Origin: Bradyrhizobium vignae
Lineage (GTDB): Bacteria; Pseudomonadota; Alphaproteobacteria; Rhizobiales; Xanthobacteraceae
Direction of reading: 5' to 3'
DNA length: 64,000 nt
Assembly (NCBI RefSeq): GCF_004114425.1
Contig: NZ_RDQF01000017.1
Span: 1-64,000, forward strand
The position numbers and the translations under genes are program-made. The notes below the pieces were generated by a model, which was not told the DNA's origin, searched no databases, and saw only the letters and a program-made list of their open reading frames with translations. This document shows, one piece after another, positions 41,239 to 52,089 of the stretch; the first letter of the stretch is position 1; every line of letters begins with the position of its first letter.

Positions 41239-42813
41239 TTATTCGGCGGCGATGCGTTCCATCGCCATGGCACGAAGCCTGGCGCGTTGGATCTTGACGC
41301 CGTTGGCGCTGTCGGTGACGGGGAAGGCGTCCACGACATAGATCTGCGCCGGCACCTTGTAGCCGGCGAGCCGTTCGCGCAGATGAGCGGTCAGCGCCTC
41401 CTGTCGCGGTGGATCTCCAGTCGGGATCACGAAGGCGACGCAACGTGCTTGACCCCTGAGATCGACCGCGACGACCTGGGCGTCGGCGACGCCGGTGCAG
41501 GATTTGAGCTCGTCCTCGATTTCGCCGGGCGCGACCAGGAAGCCGCCGAGCCGCATCGCATCGCCGGCGCGCGTCTCGTAGACAAAGGAGCCGTCGCCGC
41601 GCAGCCGGCCGATGTCCCCGGTGCGGAAGAACCCGTCGGCGGTGATCGCTTCATGCGTTGCCGCGGGATTGTTGAAGTAGCCGAGGAAGCGTGACGGCGC
41701 GCTGATCTCGATCTCGCCGGACACGCCTTGGGGTGCAAGCTCGCCGGTCTCGACATCGCGTACGCGGACTTTCGCGTCAGGCGACATCGGCCAGCCGCCG
41801 CCCTCGATGCGGTCGGCGAAAGCATCACCGGTGCGGCCGATCGAGAACAGCGCCTGCACCTCGCTCGAACCGTAGAGACCGAACAGCTTCATGCCGCGCG
41901 CCTCTGCTTCGACTGCCAGCTCGCGCCAGCCGGGCTGGAACGCGGCGAAGCCACAGACTTCGAGATATGGAAATGGGCGCGGCGCATCGGTGAGGGCGAG
42001 AATGCGCCGGAACATCTCGTCGGAGCCGAAGGAATGCGTGATCCTGCACGCGCTGAGAATCTTGAGGGCCGGCGCGGCTTCGAAGGCGTCGAGCACATGG
42101 ATGGTCGCGCCGGCTGCGATGAAGCCGAGCAGGCTCGTCATGCCGAACGTGCCGCAGAACGGCAGCATCGCCAGCAGCGAATGACGCCGGTGATCGAGTT
42201 GGAGCGCGCGGGCGACGGAGGCGGCGTGCGTCGCCAGCGTCCGCTGCGAATGCGCGACCAGCTTCGGGCCCTTGGTGGTGCCTGACGTCGTGTAGAGCAG
42301 CACGGGCAGGTCGACGTCGTCCTGGGCCGGCGGAGCCGGTGAATAGGATTTCTCAAACGCGTCGAACCGCACGCAGGGCCAGTGTGCCGGGATCGCATCC
42401 GCGCCAACCACCGCGAGCCTTTGCAGCGCCGGCACCTCGTCTTTGGTGATGCCTGCGAGGATGGCGGCAAAATCGATCGAGCGGAATGCGGCCTCGACCA
42501 CCATGAGCTTCGCACCGGACACGCGAAGCAGATGCGCGACTTCCGCGCTGCGGTAGCGCGTGTTGACGGCGGCGACGACCGCGCCGAGCCGTGCGGCGGC
42601 GAACAGCAGTGCGAGCCATTCGACCCGGTTGACCAGCCAGACCGCGACGACGTCGCCCTTGCCGATGCCCTGCGCGGCGAGCCAGGCGGCGGTCTGCTCG
42701 ACCTTTGCCGCGAATTCCACGCGGGAGAAGAGTGTGCCGTCGAATACGAAGGCAGGATCGGCGGCGGTCTCGATCCGGATCAGCGATTGCAGCGAAAAAG
42801 CGTCGGCGCTCAT
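41239..42813 (-). CDS. AMP-forming acyl-CoA synthetase/ligase
   Basis: 524 aa. The start at 42813 gives MSADAFSLQSLIRI; a TTG at 42840 is less likely. The AMP-binding P-loop is LLYTTSGTTKGPKLVAHSQR, the central motif is GLYGSSEVQ, and GDIGRLRGDG and the C-terminal GVKIQRARLR (with the adenylating Lys) are also present. The usual RxK motif reads AGDAMRLGG. These enzymes activate a carboxylic acid to its CoA thioester. Located beside upp and the acyl-CoA dehydrogenase, it could supply substrate to the acyl-CoA module. The natural acid is unknown. Confidence 0.85.
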   Translation of the reverse strand: MSADAFSLQSLIRIETAADPAFVFDGTLFSRVEFAAKVEQTAAWLAAQGIGKGDVVAVWLVNRVEWLALLFAAARLGAVVAAVNTRYRSAEVAHLLRVSGAKLMVVEAAFRSIDFAAILAGITKDEVPALQRLAVVGADAIPAHWPCVRFDAFEKSYSPAPPAQDDVDLPVLLYTTSGTTKGPKLVAHSQRTLATHAASVARALQLDHRRHSLLAMLPFCGTFGMTSLLGFIAAGATIHVLDAFEAAPALKILSACRITHSFGSDEMFRRILALTDAPRPFPYLEVCGFAAFQPGWRELAVEAEARGMKLFGLYGSSEVQALFSIGRTGDAFADRIEGGGWPMSPDAKVRVRDVETGELAPQGVSGEIEISAPSRFLGYFNNPAATHEAITADGFFRTGDIGRLRGDGSFVYETRAGDAMRLGGFLVAPGEIEDELKSCTGVADAQVVAVDLRGQARCVAFVIPTGDPPRQEALTAHLRERLAGYKVPAQIYVVDAFPVTDSANGVKIQRARLRAMAMERIAAE

Positions 42814-42846
42814 GCCGACTGGAGTAACGCGCCCGCGCAAACCTGT

Positions 42847-43482
42847 CTACTTGGTGCCGAACATCCGGTCGCCGGCATCGCCCAGGCCCGGCACGATGTA
42901 GCCGTGGTCGTTGAGCCGCTCGTCGATTGCGGCGGTCCAGATCGGCACGTCGGGATGCTCGCTCTGGAACTGGGCGATGCCCTCGGGCGCGGCCAGAAGG
43001 CAGACGAAGCGGATGTCGCGGGCGCCGCGGGCTTTGAGCAGTGAGGCGCCGGCGCAGGCCGAATTGCCGGTCGCCAGCATCGGGTCCATCAGGATCACGG
43101 TGCGGTCGGACAGGTCCTGCGGGGCCTTGAAGTAATATTCCACGGCCTGCAACGTCTCGGGGTCGCGGTAGAGCCCGATATGGGCGATGCGCGCCGAAGG
43201 CATCAAGGCGAGCATGCCGTCGAGGAAGCCGACGCCGGCGCGCAGGATCGGCGCCAGCGTGAGCTTCTTGCCGGCGATCTTCGGCGCCTGCATTGGCGCG
43301 ATCGGCGTCTCTATCTCGACCAGCTCCAGCGGCAGGTCACGCGTCACCTCGTAGCAGAGCAGCATCCCGATCTCGTTCAGGATCTCGCGAAAGCTCTTGG
43401 TCGAGCGATCCTTCTCCCGCATCAGGGAGAGCTTGTGCTGGACCAGGGGGTGGGCGACGACGTTGACGCTGCTTGTGCTCAT
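42847..43482 (-). CDS. upp: Uracil phosphoribosyltransferase
   Basis: 211 aa, normal length for Upp. The PRPP-binding motif VILMDPMLATGNSACAGASLL, the N-terminal LVQHKLSLMREKDRSTKSFREIL and the C-terminal YIVPGLGDAGDRMFGTK are diagnostic. It converts uracil and PRPP to UMP (pyrimidine salvage) in the cytoplasm. The next minus-strand gene (acyl-CoA synthetase) begins 33 bases after its stop, so co-transcription is possible. Upstream is a 166-bp gap with no gene visible. Confidence 0.97.
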   Translation of the reverse strand: MSTSSVNVVAHPLVQHKLSLMREKDRSTKSFREILNEIGMLLCYEVTRDLPLELVEIETPIAPMQAPKIAGKKLTLAPILRAGVGFLDGMLALMPSARIAHIGLYRDPETLQAVEYYFKAPQDLSDRTVILMDPMLATGNSACAGASLLKARGARDIRFVCLLAAPEGIAQFQSEHPDVPIWTAAIDERLNDHGYIVPGLGDAGDRMFGTK

Positions 43483-43648
43483 GAAACCGATCTACACGGT
43501 TCCGTGAAATTGCGCCAGATCGGGCAGGCCTTTTCCGCGGGACAGCTTGCCTCAACCCGGCATTGCGACTGCGCTGCGCGCGCGGTTGCTCGCTTCAAAG
43601 GCCGCCATGGTCAGCTCGCGTGCCGTTGCCGCGCGCGGCGGCGCGACC

Positions 43649-43777
43649 CTAAACGCCCAGGCCGCGTGCTGCTAGCGCGATCGCGAGCGTCAGCACGGCG
43701 CCCCAGATCATGCTCAGCGTCATCGTCAAGACGATAACGGTGACCACCCGCTCCAGATTTCGCGTGCCGGTCTGCAT
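43649..43777 (-). CDS. 42-residue single-helix membrane protein
   Basis: ATG at 43777, stop at 43649-43651. The product has the hydrophobic span VVTVIVLTMTLSMIWGAVLT followed by LAIALAARGLGV, one membrane helix. It lies six bases after the stop of the hypothetical gene 43784-44359 on the same strand, so the two look like an operon. No ribosome site is strong. Not reported by standard gene finders because of its size. Function unknown. Confidence 0.4.
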   Translation of the reverse strand: MQTGTRNLERVVTVIVLTMTLSMIWGAVLTLAIALAARGLGV

Positions 43778-43783
43778 GCGCGT

Positions 43784-44359
43784 TTAACCGACATTGTCGC
43801 AGCCGATCGGCTCGTAGAGCGGATCGCGGGCCGGACGAACAGAGGGAACGCTCGGCCGGGCTGCCTCCGCGGTCAGCACCTGCACCTCGGCAAAGGCCGA
43901 CATCAGAGAGAGCGCAAGGTCGGCATGGCGGCCCTCGACCGCGGAGTCCAGCCAGTCCGGCAGTTCGCGTTGGCGCGACAGGGCGCAATGCCACTCCCCA
44001 TCGTCATAGGCGATACGGCGGACCTGCCAAAGCGGCAGCTCGAGCTCCATCAATGCGAGCGCGGCATCGGCCCAAGCCTCGACGTCGATCAGGCTCATGA
44101 CGCGCGCGGTGCCTGCGCTTTGCCTGAGCGAGGGGAAGCGTCGGCACGCCCTATCGATGATCTCGATCATCAACGGCCGAGTCGCTGCGCTCGCGGCGCG
44201 AATGCGTTCACCCAGCAAGAGCAGATCACGGCGTTCGAGAGCGGCGGTCACTTGGGCCTCGTGGACATCTGCGTCGGTCAGTCGGCCGGCGTGTCCAAGA
44301 TGGCTGGAACGGCATTTGAAAACGAGGTGAGAAAGGGGCGGAAGATATAAGGATTTCAT
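43784..44359 (-). CDS. Hypothetical protein divergent from kdp operon
   Basis: 191 aa from the ATG at 44359. The start MKSLYLPPLSHLVF overlaps a motif that has a near-identical inverted copy in front of the kdp operon (44345-44365), so the true start may lie further in. The core (ERRDLLLLGERIRAASAATRPLMIEIIDRACRRF and MSLIDVEAWADAALALMELELPLWQVRRIAYDDGEWHCALSRQ) has no motif I recognise, and no signal or membrane helix. The arrangement suggests co-regulation with potassium transport. Function unknown; it may be a bradyrhizobial kdp-linked protein. Confidence 0.6.
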   Translation of the reverse strand: MKSLYLPPLSHLVFKCRSSHLGHAGRLTDADVHEAQVTAALERRDLLLLGERIRAASAATRPLMIEIIDRACRRFPSLRQSAGTARVMSLIDVEAWADAALALMELELPLWQVRRIAYDDGEWHCALSRQRELPDWLDSAVEGRHADLALSLMSAFAEVQVLTAEAARPSVPSVRPARDPLYEPIGCDNVG

Positions 44360-44365
44360 AAAGGC
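44345..44365 (-). promoter_or_regulatory. Kdp-region motif, inverted copy
   Basis: Read on the minus strand as GCCTTTATGAAATCCTTATA. It matches the plus-strand copy at 44409-44430 at 17 of 20 positions (consensus GCCTTTATGARATYCYTATA). It covers the candidate start codon of the hypothetical gene on the minus strand. Possible KdpE or other regulator half of a divergent control region (inference). Confidence 0.55.
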
Positions 44366-44408
44366 GCGGATGCACTTGCCCGACCGACCACGGCAAGCCG
44401 GCTCGCCG

Positions 44409-44430
44409 GCCTTTATGAGATTCCTATAAC
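44409..44430 (+). promoter_or_regulatory. Kdp-region motif, forward copy
   Basis: Reads GCCTTTATGAGATTCCTATA, ahead of the kdp operon, about 110 bases upstream of its first small gene. Its sister copy points the other way at 44345-44365. A T-rich KdpE site (TTTATA type) is known for the enterobacterial kdp promoter, so this is a candidate for the local equivalent. Binding is inferred. Confidence 0.55.
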
Positions 44431-44541
44431 TTCGCCGCGGCCTCCGTCTCGAAAACCTATGTCCGCGGTGGCACGTCAGCGTCGTGCCGCCGGCAGGCCG
44501 AGAATAATTGCCGGACATAGGGACAGACGAGGATCATCTCC

Positions 44542-44625
44542 ATGATGGACATTCTGATGCTGGCGCTGGGCTTTGTCTTGTTCGCGCTCGCGGTCGGCTA
44601 TACCTACGCCTGCGAACGGCTTTGA
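44542..44625 (+). CDS. 27-residue membrane micropeptide before kdpF
   Basis: ATG at 44542 after GAGGATC, reading MMDILMLALGFVLFALAVGY followed by TYACERL: one membrane helix with a short basic tail. The stop is 11 bases before the kdpF start. Similar tiny peptides precede kdpF in other proteobacteria (from memory). Too short for the usual gene size cut-off. It could be a second small accessory subunit of the Kdp complex (inference). Confidence 0.65.
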   Translation: MMDILMLALGFVLFALAVGYTYACERL

Positions 44626-44636
44626 GGGAGCGGACC

Positions 44637-44726
44637 ATGATCTTCGATTATGCGCTCGCCGGCGCCGTCTCGTTCGGCCTCCTGATGTATCTCACCTACG
44701 CGCTGCTGCGGCCCGAACGGTTCTGA
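44637..44726 (+). CDS. kdpF: KdpF, small stabilising subunit of the Kdp K+ ATPase
   Basis: 29 aa. ATG at 44637 after GGGAGCGGACC. A single membrane helix (FDYALAGAVSFGLLMYLTYALL) with the RPERF end typical of KdpF. In E. coli KdpF stabilises the KdpFABC complex as a lipid-like subunit. Directly followed by kdpA after 40 bases. Confidence 0.93.
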   Translation: MIFDYALAGAVSFGLLMYLTYALLRPERF

Positions 44727-44766
44727 GCGGGCGCCGCTCTAACGCGATTCCACAAAGGCTCTCTCC

Positions 44767-46470
44767 ATGACCGTGATCGGTTGGCTCCAGATCATTCTCT
44801 ATTGTGCCATCATCGTCGCGCTGACCAAGCCGCTCGGCTGGTACATGACGCGCGTCTTCAGCGGCGAGCGGACGTTCCTGTCGCCGGTGCTGCGCCCGAT
44901 CGAGGCCGGCATCTACCGGATCTCCGGCGTCGACGAGAAGCGCGAGCAGCACTGGCTGACCTACACGGTCGCCATGCTGCTGTTCCATGTCGGCGGCTTC
45001 CTCATCATCTACGGCCTCATGCGGCTCCAGGCCGTGCTGCCGTTCAATCCGGCCGGGCAGTCCGCGGTTGCCGAGGATCTGTCCTTCAACACCGCGATCT
45101 CCTTCATCACCAACACCAACTGGCAGAACTACGCCGGCGAGAGCACGCTCTCCTATCTGACCCAGATGGTCGGCCTCACGCACCAGAATTTCCTGTCGGC
45201 GGCGACCGGCATCGTGCTCGCGGTGGCGCTGATCCGCGGCTTTGCCCGCGCATCCATGCGCACCGTCGGCAATTTCTGGGTCGATGTGACCCGCTGCACG
45301 CTCTACATACTGCTGCCGATCTGCGTCGTGTTCGCGCTGTTCCTGGTCTGGCAGGGCATGCCGCAGACGCTGGGCAACTACGTCGAAGCGACCACGCTCG
45401 AAGGCACCAAGCAGACCATTGCGGTCGGTCCGGTCGCCTCGCAGGTCGCGATCAAGATGCTGGGGACCAATGGCGGCGGCTTCTTCAACGCCAATGCCGC
45501 GCACCCGTTCGAAAATCCGACCGCGCTGTCGAATTTCGTGCAGATGCTGTCGACCTTCGTGCTCGGTGCGGCGCTGACCAACGTGTTCGGCCGCATGGTC
45601 GGCAACCAGCGCCAGGGCTGGGCGATCCTCGCCGTAATGGGCGTGCTGTTCGTCGCGGGCGTCGCCGTCGCCTACTGGGCGGAGGCTCAGGGCACCTCGA
45701 CGCTCCAGGCGCTGGGCCTGACCGGGGGCAACATGGAGGGCAAGGAAGTCCGCTTCGGCATCGTTGCGTCCGCGCTGTTCGCGGTCATCACCACCGCCGC
45801 TTCGTGCGGCGCGGTGAACGCCATGCACGACAGTTTCACCGCGCTCGGCGGCATGATCCCGCTGATCAACATGGAGCTCGGCGAAATCATCGTCGGCGGC
45901 GTCGGCGCCGGTATGTACGGCATGCTGCTGTTCGTCATCCTCGCGATCTTCGTCGCAGGCCTGATGGTCGGCCGCACGCCGGAATATGTCGGCAAGAAGA
46001 TCGAGGCGCGTGAGGTCAAGATGGCGATGCTCGCCATTCTCGTCCTGCCCCTGATGATTCTCGGCTGGACCGCCGTCGCCGTGGTGCTGCCGTCGGCCGT
46101 GGCATCGATGGCCAATGCCGGCCCACACGGTTTCGCCGAAGTGCTCTATGCCTATACCTCCCAGACCGCCAATAACGGCTCCGCCTTTGCGGGCCTCACC
46201 GGTAATACGCCGTTCTACAATCTGACCGGCGGCGTTGCCATGTTCGTCGGCCGCTTCTTCATGATCGTGCCGGCGATGGCGATCGCGGGATCGCTGGCGG
46301 AGAAGAAATCCATTCCGCCGTCGATGGGGACCTTTCCGACTACCGGCGGCCTGTTCGTCGGCCTCGTCGTCGGCGTCATCCTGATCATGGGCGGCCTGAC
46401 CTTCTTCCCGGCGCTCGCGCTCGGCCCCATTGTCGAGCACCTCGCGATGAACGCCGGCAACGTCTTCTGA
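44767..46470 (+). CDS. kdpA: KdpA, K+-translocating subunit
   Basis: 567 aa with about ten membrane helices and four pore-like loops of the Trk/Ktr/HKT type. Selectivity-filter loops are visible (SFITNTNWQNYAGES, MLGTNGGGFFNANAAHPFENPT, AASCGAVNAMHDS, TANNGSAFAGL). High-affinity potassium entry occurs here, driven by KdpB. The start at 44767 has a modest AAAGG site. Belongs to the complete kdpFABCDE cluster on the plus strand. Confidence 0.98.
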   Translation: MTVIGWLQIILYCAIIVALTKPLGWYMTRVFSGERTFLSPVLRPIEAGIYRISGVDEKREQHWLTYTVAMLLFHVGGFLIIYGLMRLQAVLPFNPAGQSAVAEDLSFNTAISFITNTNWQNYAGESTLSYLTQMVGLTHQNFLSAATGIVLAVALIRGFARASMRTVGNFWVDVTRCTLYILLPICVVFALFLVWQGMPQTLGNYVEATTLEGTKQTIAVGPVASQVAIKMLGTNGGGFFNANAAHPFENPTALSNFVQMLSTFVLGAALTNVFGRMVGNQRQGWAILAVMGVLFVAGVAVAYWAEAQGTSTLQALGLTGGNMEGKEVRFGIVASALFAVITTAASCGAVNAMHDSFTALGGMIPLINMELGEIIVGGVGAGMYGMLLFVILAIFVAGLMVGRTPEYVGKKIEAREVKMAMLAILVLPLMILGWTAVAVVLPSAVASMANAGPHGFAEVLYAYTSQTANNGSAFAGLTGNTPFYNLTGGVAMFVGRFFMIVPAMAIAGSLAEKKSIPPSMGTFPTTGGLFVGLVVGVILIMGGLTFFPALALGPIVEHLAMNAGNVF

Positions 46471-46494
46471 TCCAGCTCTTTCGGAGTGACCTCC

Positions 46495-48612
<2,118 letters not shown>

Positions 48613-48614
48613 CG

Positions 48615-48700
48615 CGTCATTGCGAGGAGCGAAGCGACGAAACTATCCAGACTGCCTCAGTGGAAGGACGCTGGATTGCTTCGCTTCGCTCGCAATGACG
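48615..48700. repeat. Palindromic intergenic repeat, family B copy 3, inside the kdp operon
   Basis: Begins CGTCATTGCGAGGAGCGAAGCGA and ends TCGCTCGCAATGACG, with the same inner arms (ATCCAG / CTGGAT) as the other family B copies. It separates kdpB and kdpC, where most organisms have contiguous or nearly contiguous genes. In the mRNA it would form a long hairpin. Confidence 0.85.
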
Positions 48701-48719
48701 AAAGAAATAGGAGAAGCAC

Positions 48720-49325
48720 ATGCTCAGAGAAATCCGCCCGGCCATCGTGCTCTTGCTGGTGCTCACCGCCATCACGGGCCTCGCCTATCCGCTCGCGATG
48801 ACGGCCATCGCCGGTGCGCTCTTCCCGGCGCAGGCGCAAGGCAGCATGATCGAGAAGGACGGCAAGGTGATCGGGTCCGCCCTGATCGGGCAGGAGTTCA
48901 AGGACGACAAGTACTTCCACGGCCGCCCTTCGGCAACGCTGGCGCCGGACCCGAATGATTCGACCAAGACGGTTGCGGCGCCCTACAACGCCGCCAATTC
49001 GGGCGGCTCCAACCTCGGCCCGACCAGCAAGGCGCTGGCCGACCGGCTGAAGGAGGATGTGGACAAGCTCAAGACCGAGAATCCGAATGCGCAGGTGCCG
49101 GTCGACCTGGTCACCACCTCCGCCAGCGGTCTCGACCCTGACATCTCGCCGGAAGCAGCGGAATTCCAGGTGCCGCGCGTTGCCAAGGCCCGGAATATGC
49201 CGCAGGACGCTGTGAAGCAGATCGTGGCGGCCAACGTTCAGGGCCGCTTGCTAGGCCTGATGGGCGAACCTCGCGTTAACGTACTGGCGCTGAACCTCGC
49301 GCTGGATCGCGCTGCAGCCAAGTAG
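48720..49325 (+). CDS. kdpC: KdpC, accessory subunit of Kdp ATPase
   Basis: 201 aa, normal size. Single N-terminal membrane helix (IVLLLVLTAITGLAYPLAMTAIAG), then the periplasmic domain with GQEFKDDKYFHGRPSAT, NSGGSNLGPTSKAL, and VTTSASGLDPDISPEAA. KdpC joins KdpA and KdpB and raises ATP affinity. The start at 48720 lies 12 bases after GGAG, in the repeat-bearing gap that follows kdpB. Followed by kdpD after 40 bases. Confidence 0.97.
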   Translation: MLREIRPAIVLLLVLTAITGLAYPLAMTAIAGALFPAQAQGSMIEKDGKVIGSALIGQEFKDDKYFHGRPSATLAPDPNDSTKTVAAPYNAANSGGSNLGPTSKALADRLKEDVDKLKTENPNAQVPVDLVTTSASGLDPDISPEAAEFQVPRVAKARNMPQDAVKQIVAANVQGRLLGLMGEPRVNVLALNLALDRAAAK

Positions 49326-49365
49326 CGGTCTAGGCTCGCGGTGCGCAGATGATTATATTGATAGC

Positions 49366-52089
49366 ATGGTCCGAGAGCGCCGCGATCCCGAACAACGTCC
49401 CTCTCCCGAGGCGCTGCTGGAAGCTGCGCGTCGGGAGGAGAGCGCGAGCGGCAGGCTGAAGATCTTCGTCGGCGCCGCGCCCGGCGTCGGCAAGACCTAT
49501 GAGATGCTGCAAAGCGCCCATGCCAAGCGCAAGGCCGGCATCGACGTGGTGGTCGGCTTCGTCGAGACCCATGGCCGCGCCGAGACCGAGGCGCTGGTGC
49601 GCGATCTCGAAGTGGTCCCGCGCAAGAGGCTGGACTACCGCGGCCAGGTTGTCGAGGAGATGGATCTCGATGCGGTGATCGCGCGGCGGCCGCAGATTGC
49701 GCTGGTCGACGAGCTCGCCCACACCAACGCGGCCGGCAGCCGCCATCCCAAGCGCTATCTCGACGTCGAGGAGCTGCTCTCGCACGGCATCGACGTCTAC
49801 ACCGCCGTCAACATCCAGCATATCGAGAGCCTGAACGACGTCGTTGCGCAGATCACCCATGTCAGGGTGCGCGAGACCGTGCCGGATTCGGTGTTCGACC
49901 GCGCCGACGCGATCGAGCTGATCGACCTCACGCCCGACGATCTGATCCAGCGGCTGAAGGAGGGCAAGGTCTATGTGCCCAAGCAGGCCGAGCGGGCACT
50001 GGAGCATTATTTCTCGCCGGGCAATCTCACGGCGCTCCGCGAACTCGCACTGCGGCGCACCGCCGAGCGGGTCGACGAGCAGCTCCTCAACCACATGCAG
50101 GCGAACGCGATTCCCGGTCCCTGGGCCGCGGGTGAGCGCATTCTCGTCTGCGTCAGCGAGGATCCGCGCGCGGCCGGCCTCGTGCGCTACACCAAGCGGC
50201 TGGCCGATCGGCTGCATGCGCCGTTCACCGCGATCTCGATCGAGACGCGGCGATCCCTGCAATTGTCCGACGAGGAGCGGGATCGGCTGGCCGATACGTT
50301 GCGGCTTGCGGAATCGCTCGGCGGAGAGGCGCTGACCATTCCCGCCGTCGGCCGCCGCATCGCCGACGACGTCGTCAATTTCGCGCAAGGCAACAACGTC
50401 ACCCAGATCGTGATCGGCAAATCGACGCGCTCGCGCTGGTTCGAGATGACGCGCGGCTCCGTCGTGCACGACCTGGTGCGCCGCGCCGGCAACATCACCG
50501 TCCACGTCATCGCAGGTGACGAGCTGCCCGGCGAGGCCGCGCCCAAGACCGCGGTGCAGACCGCTGCGCGCTCGGAGCCGTTCGATCCGCTGCCCTATCT
50601 GAAGGCGCTCGGGATCGTGCTGATCGGCCTCGGCGCCGCCGAGCTGATCCAGCCCCGGTTCGGGCTCGAGAACGTCGACCTCGTGCTGCTGACCTCGGTC
50701 GTCGCGGTTGCCGTGCGCTATGGCTTATGGCCGTCGCTGCTGGCGACGGTGGCGGCTTCACTGTGCTACAATTTCTTCTTCATTCCGCCGATCTACACGT
50801 TCACGATCACGGATCCGACCAACGTCGCCGCCTTCGTGCTGTTCATGGTGGTGGCGATGCTCGTCTCCAATGTCGCAGCGCGCGTGCGTACGCAGGCCGA
50901 TGCGGCGATCGGCCGGATCAGGATGACCGAGCAGCTCTATGCCTTCAGCCGCAAGCTCGCCGGCACCGCCACGCTCGACGACGTCTTGTGGGCGACCGCC
51001 TACCAGATCGCGCTGATGCTGAAGGTGCGCGTCGTTCTGCTGTTGCCCGACGAGGGTCTGCTCACGGTGAAATCGGGCTATCCGCCGGAGGATGAGCTCG
51101 ATCAGGCCGACCTCGCTGCGGCCAACTGGGCCTGGAGCAACGATCGCGCCGCCGGCCGCGGCTCGGACACCTTGCCGGGCGCAAAACGACTGTTTCTGCC
51201 GATGCGCACCGGCCGGCGTCCGATCGGTGTGATCGGCATCGACAACGACCGCACCGGCCCGCTGCTGACGCCGGACCAGCGCCGGCTGCTCGATGCGCTG
51301 GTCGACCAGGGCGCGCTCGCGATCGAGCGCGTGCTGCTGGTCGAGGACATGGACCGCGTCAAGCGCACTGTCGAATCCGAGCGCCTGCGGTCGGCGCTGT
51401 TGACCTCGATCTCGCATGATCTGAAAACGCCGCTCGCCTCCGTGCTCGGCGCAGCCTCGACCATGCGCGATCTTGCCGGCGCTCTCTCTGACACCGAGAA
51501 GCGCGACCTGCTCGCGACCGTCATCGACGAATCCGAGCGGCTCAACCGCTTCATTGCCAATCTGCTCGACATGACCAAGCTCGAATCCGGCGCCATCGTG
51601 CCCAACACGGCGCTGCACGATCTCGACGAAATCGTGGGCAGCGCGCTCCGGCGCGCCAGCAAGATCCTTGGCGCCCACAAGGTCGAGCTGGTGCTGGCCG
51701 CCGATCTGCCGATGCTCCAGCTCGATGCCGTGCTGTTCGAGCAGGTGCTGTTCAATCTGCTCGACAATGCCGCCAAATACGCGCCATCCGGGACCACGAT
51801 CTCGATCCGGGGCCGGCGCGACAGCAGTCACGTCGTGCTCGAGATCGCCGATGAGGGCGCCGGCATTCCCCCTGACGAGCTCGAGAGTGTGTTCGACAAG
51901 TTCTATCGCGTGCAGAAGGGCGATCACGTCCGCCCGGGGACCGGGCTCGGGCTCGCCATCTCCCGCGGCTTCGTCGAGGCGATGCGCGGCACGATCTCCG
52001 CTGCCAATCGCAGCGAGCGCAGCGGCGCGGTCCTCACCATCCGCCTGCCCGTTCCGGCAGAGAGTCACGCATTGGATACCGCCGCATGA
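49366..52089 (+). CDS. kdpD: KdpD, osmo/K+-sensing histidine kinase
   Basis: 907 aa. The N-terminal KdpD domain has Walker A GAAPGVGKTYEML and ALVDELAHTNA (Walker B-like). A USP-like domain follows (about 250-370), then four membrane helices (GIVLIGLGAAELI to VAAFVLFMVVAMLVS), a GAF-like region, and the kinase: H-box SISHDLKTPLASV with the phosphorylated His at residue 684, and the N/G boxes NLLDNAAKYAPSG, DEGAGIPPDE, GTGLGLAIS. It senses low potassium or turgor and phosphorylates KdpE. The stop overlaps kdpE (ATGA). Confidence 0.97.
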   Translation: MVRERRDPEQRPSPEALLEAARREESASGRLKIFVGAAPGVGKTYEMLQSAHAKRKAGIDVVVGFVETHGRAETEALVRDLEVVPRKRLDYRGQVVEEMDLDAVIARRPQIALVDELAHTNAAGSRHPKRYLDVEELLSHGIDVYTAVNIQHIESLNDVVAQITHVRVRETVPDSVFDRADAIELIDLTPDDLIQRLKEGKVYVPKQAERALEHYFSPGNLTALRELALRRTAERVDEQLLNHMQANAIPGPWAAGERILVCVSEDPRAAGLVRYTKRLADRLHAPFTAISIETRRSLQLSDEERDRLADTLRLAESLGGEALTIPAVGRRIADDVVNFAQGNNVTQIVIGKSTRSRWFEMTRGSVVHDLVRRAGNITVHVIAGDELPGEAAPKTAVQTAARSEPFDPLPYLKALGIVLIGLGAAELIQPRFGLENVDLVLLTSVVAVAVRYGLWPSLLATVAASLCYNFFFIPPIYTFTITDPTNVAAFVLFMVVAMLVSNVAARVRTQADAAIGRIRMTEQLYAFSRKLAGTATLDDVLWATAYQIALMLKVRVVLLLPDEGLLTVKSGYPPEDELDQADLAAANWAWSNDRAAGRGSDTLPGAKRLFLPMRTGRRPIGVIGIDNDRTGPLLTPDQRRLLDALVDQGALAIERVLLVEDMDRVKRTVESERLRSALLTSISHDLKTPLASVLGAASTMRDLAGALSDTEKRDLLATVIDESERLNRFIANLLDMTKLESGAIVPNTALHDLDEIVGSALRRASKILGAHKVELVLAADLPMLQLDAVLFEQVLFNLLDNAAKYAPSGTTISIRGRRDSSHVVLEIADEGAGIPPDELESVFDKFYRVQKGDHVRPGTGLGLAISRGFVEAMRGTISAANRSERSGAVLTIRLPVPAESHALDTAA

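Noticed and set aside
43483..43648. Possible small gene upstream of upp
   Set aside because: No conserved frame, ribosome site or membrane pattern visible.
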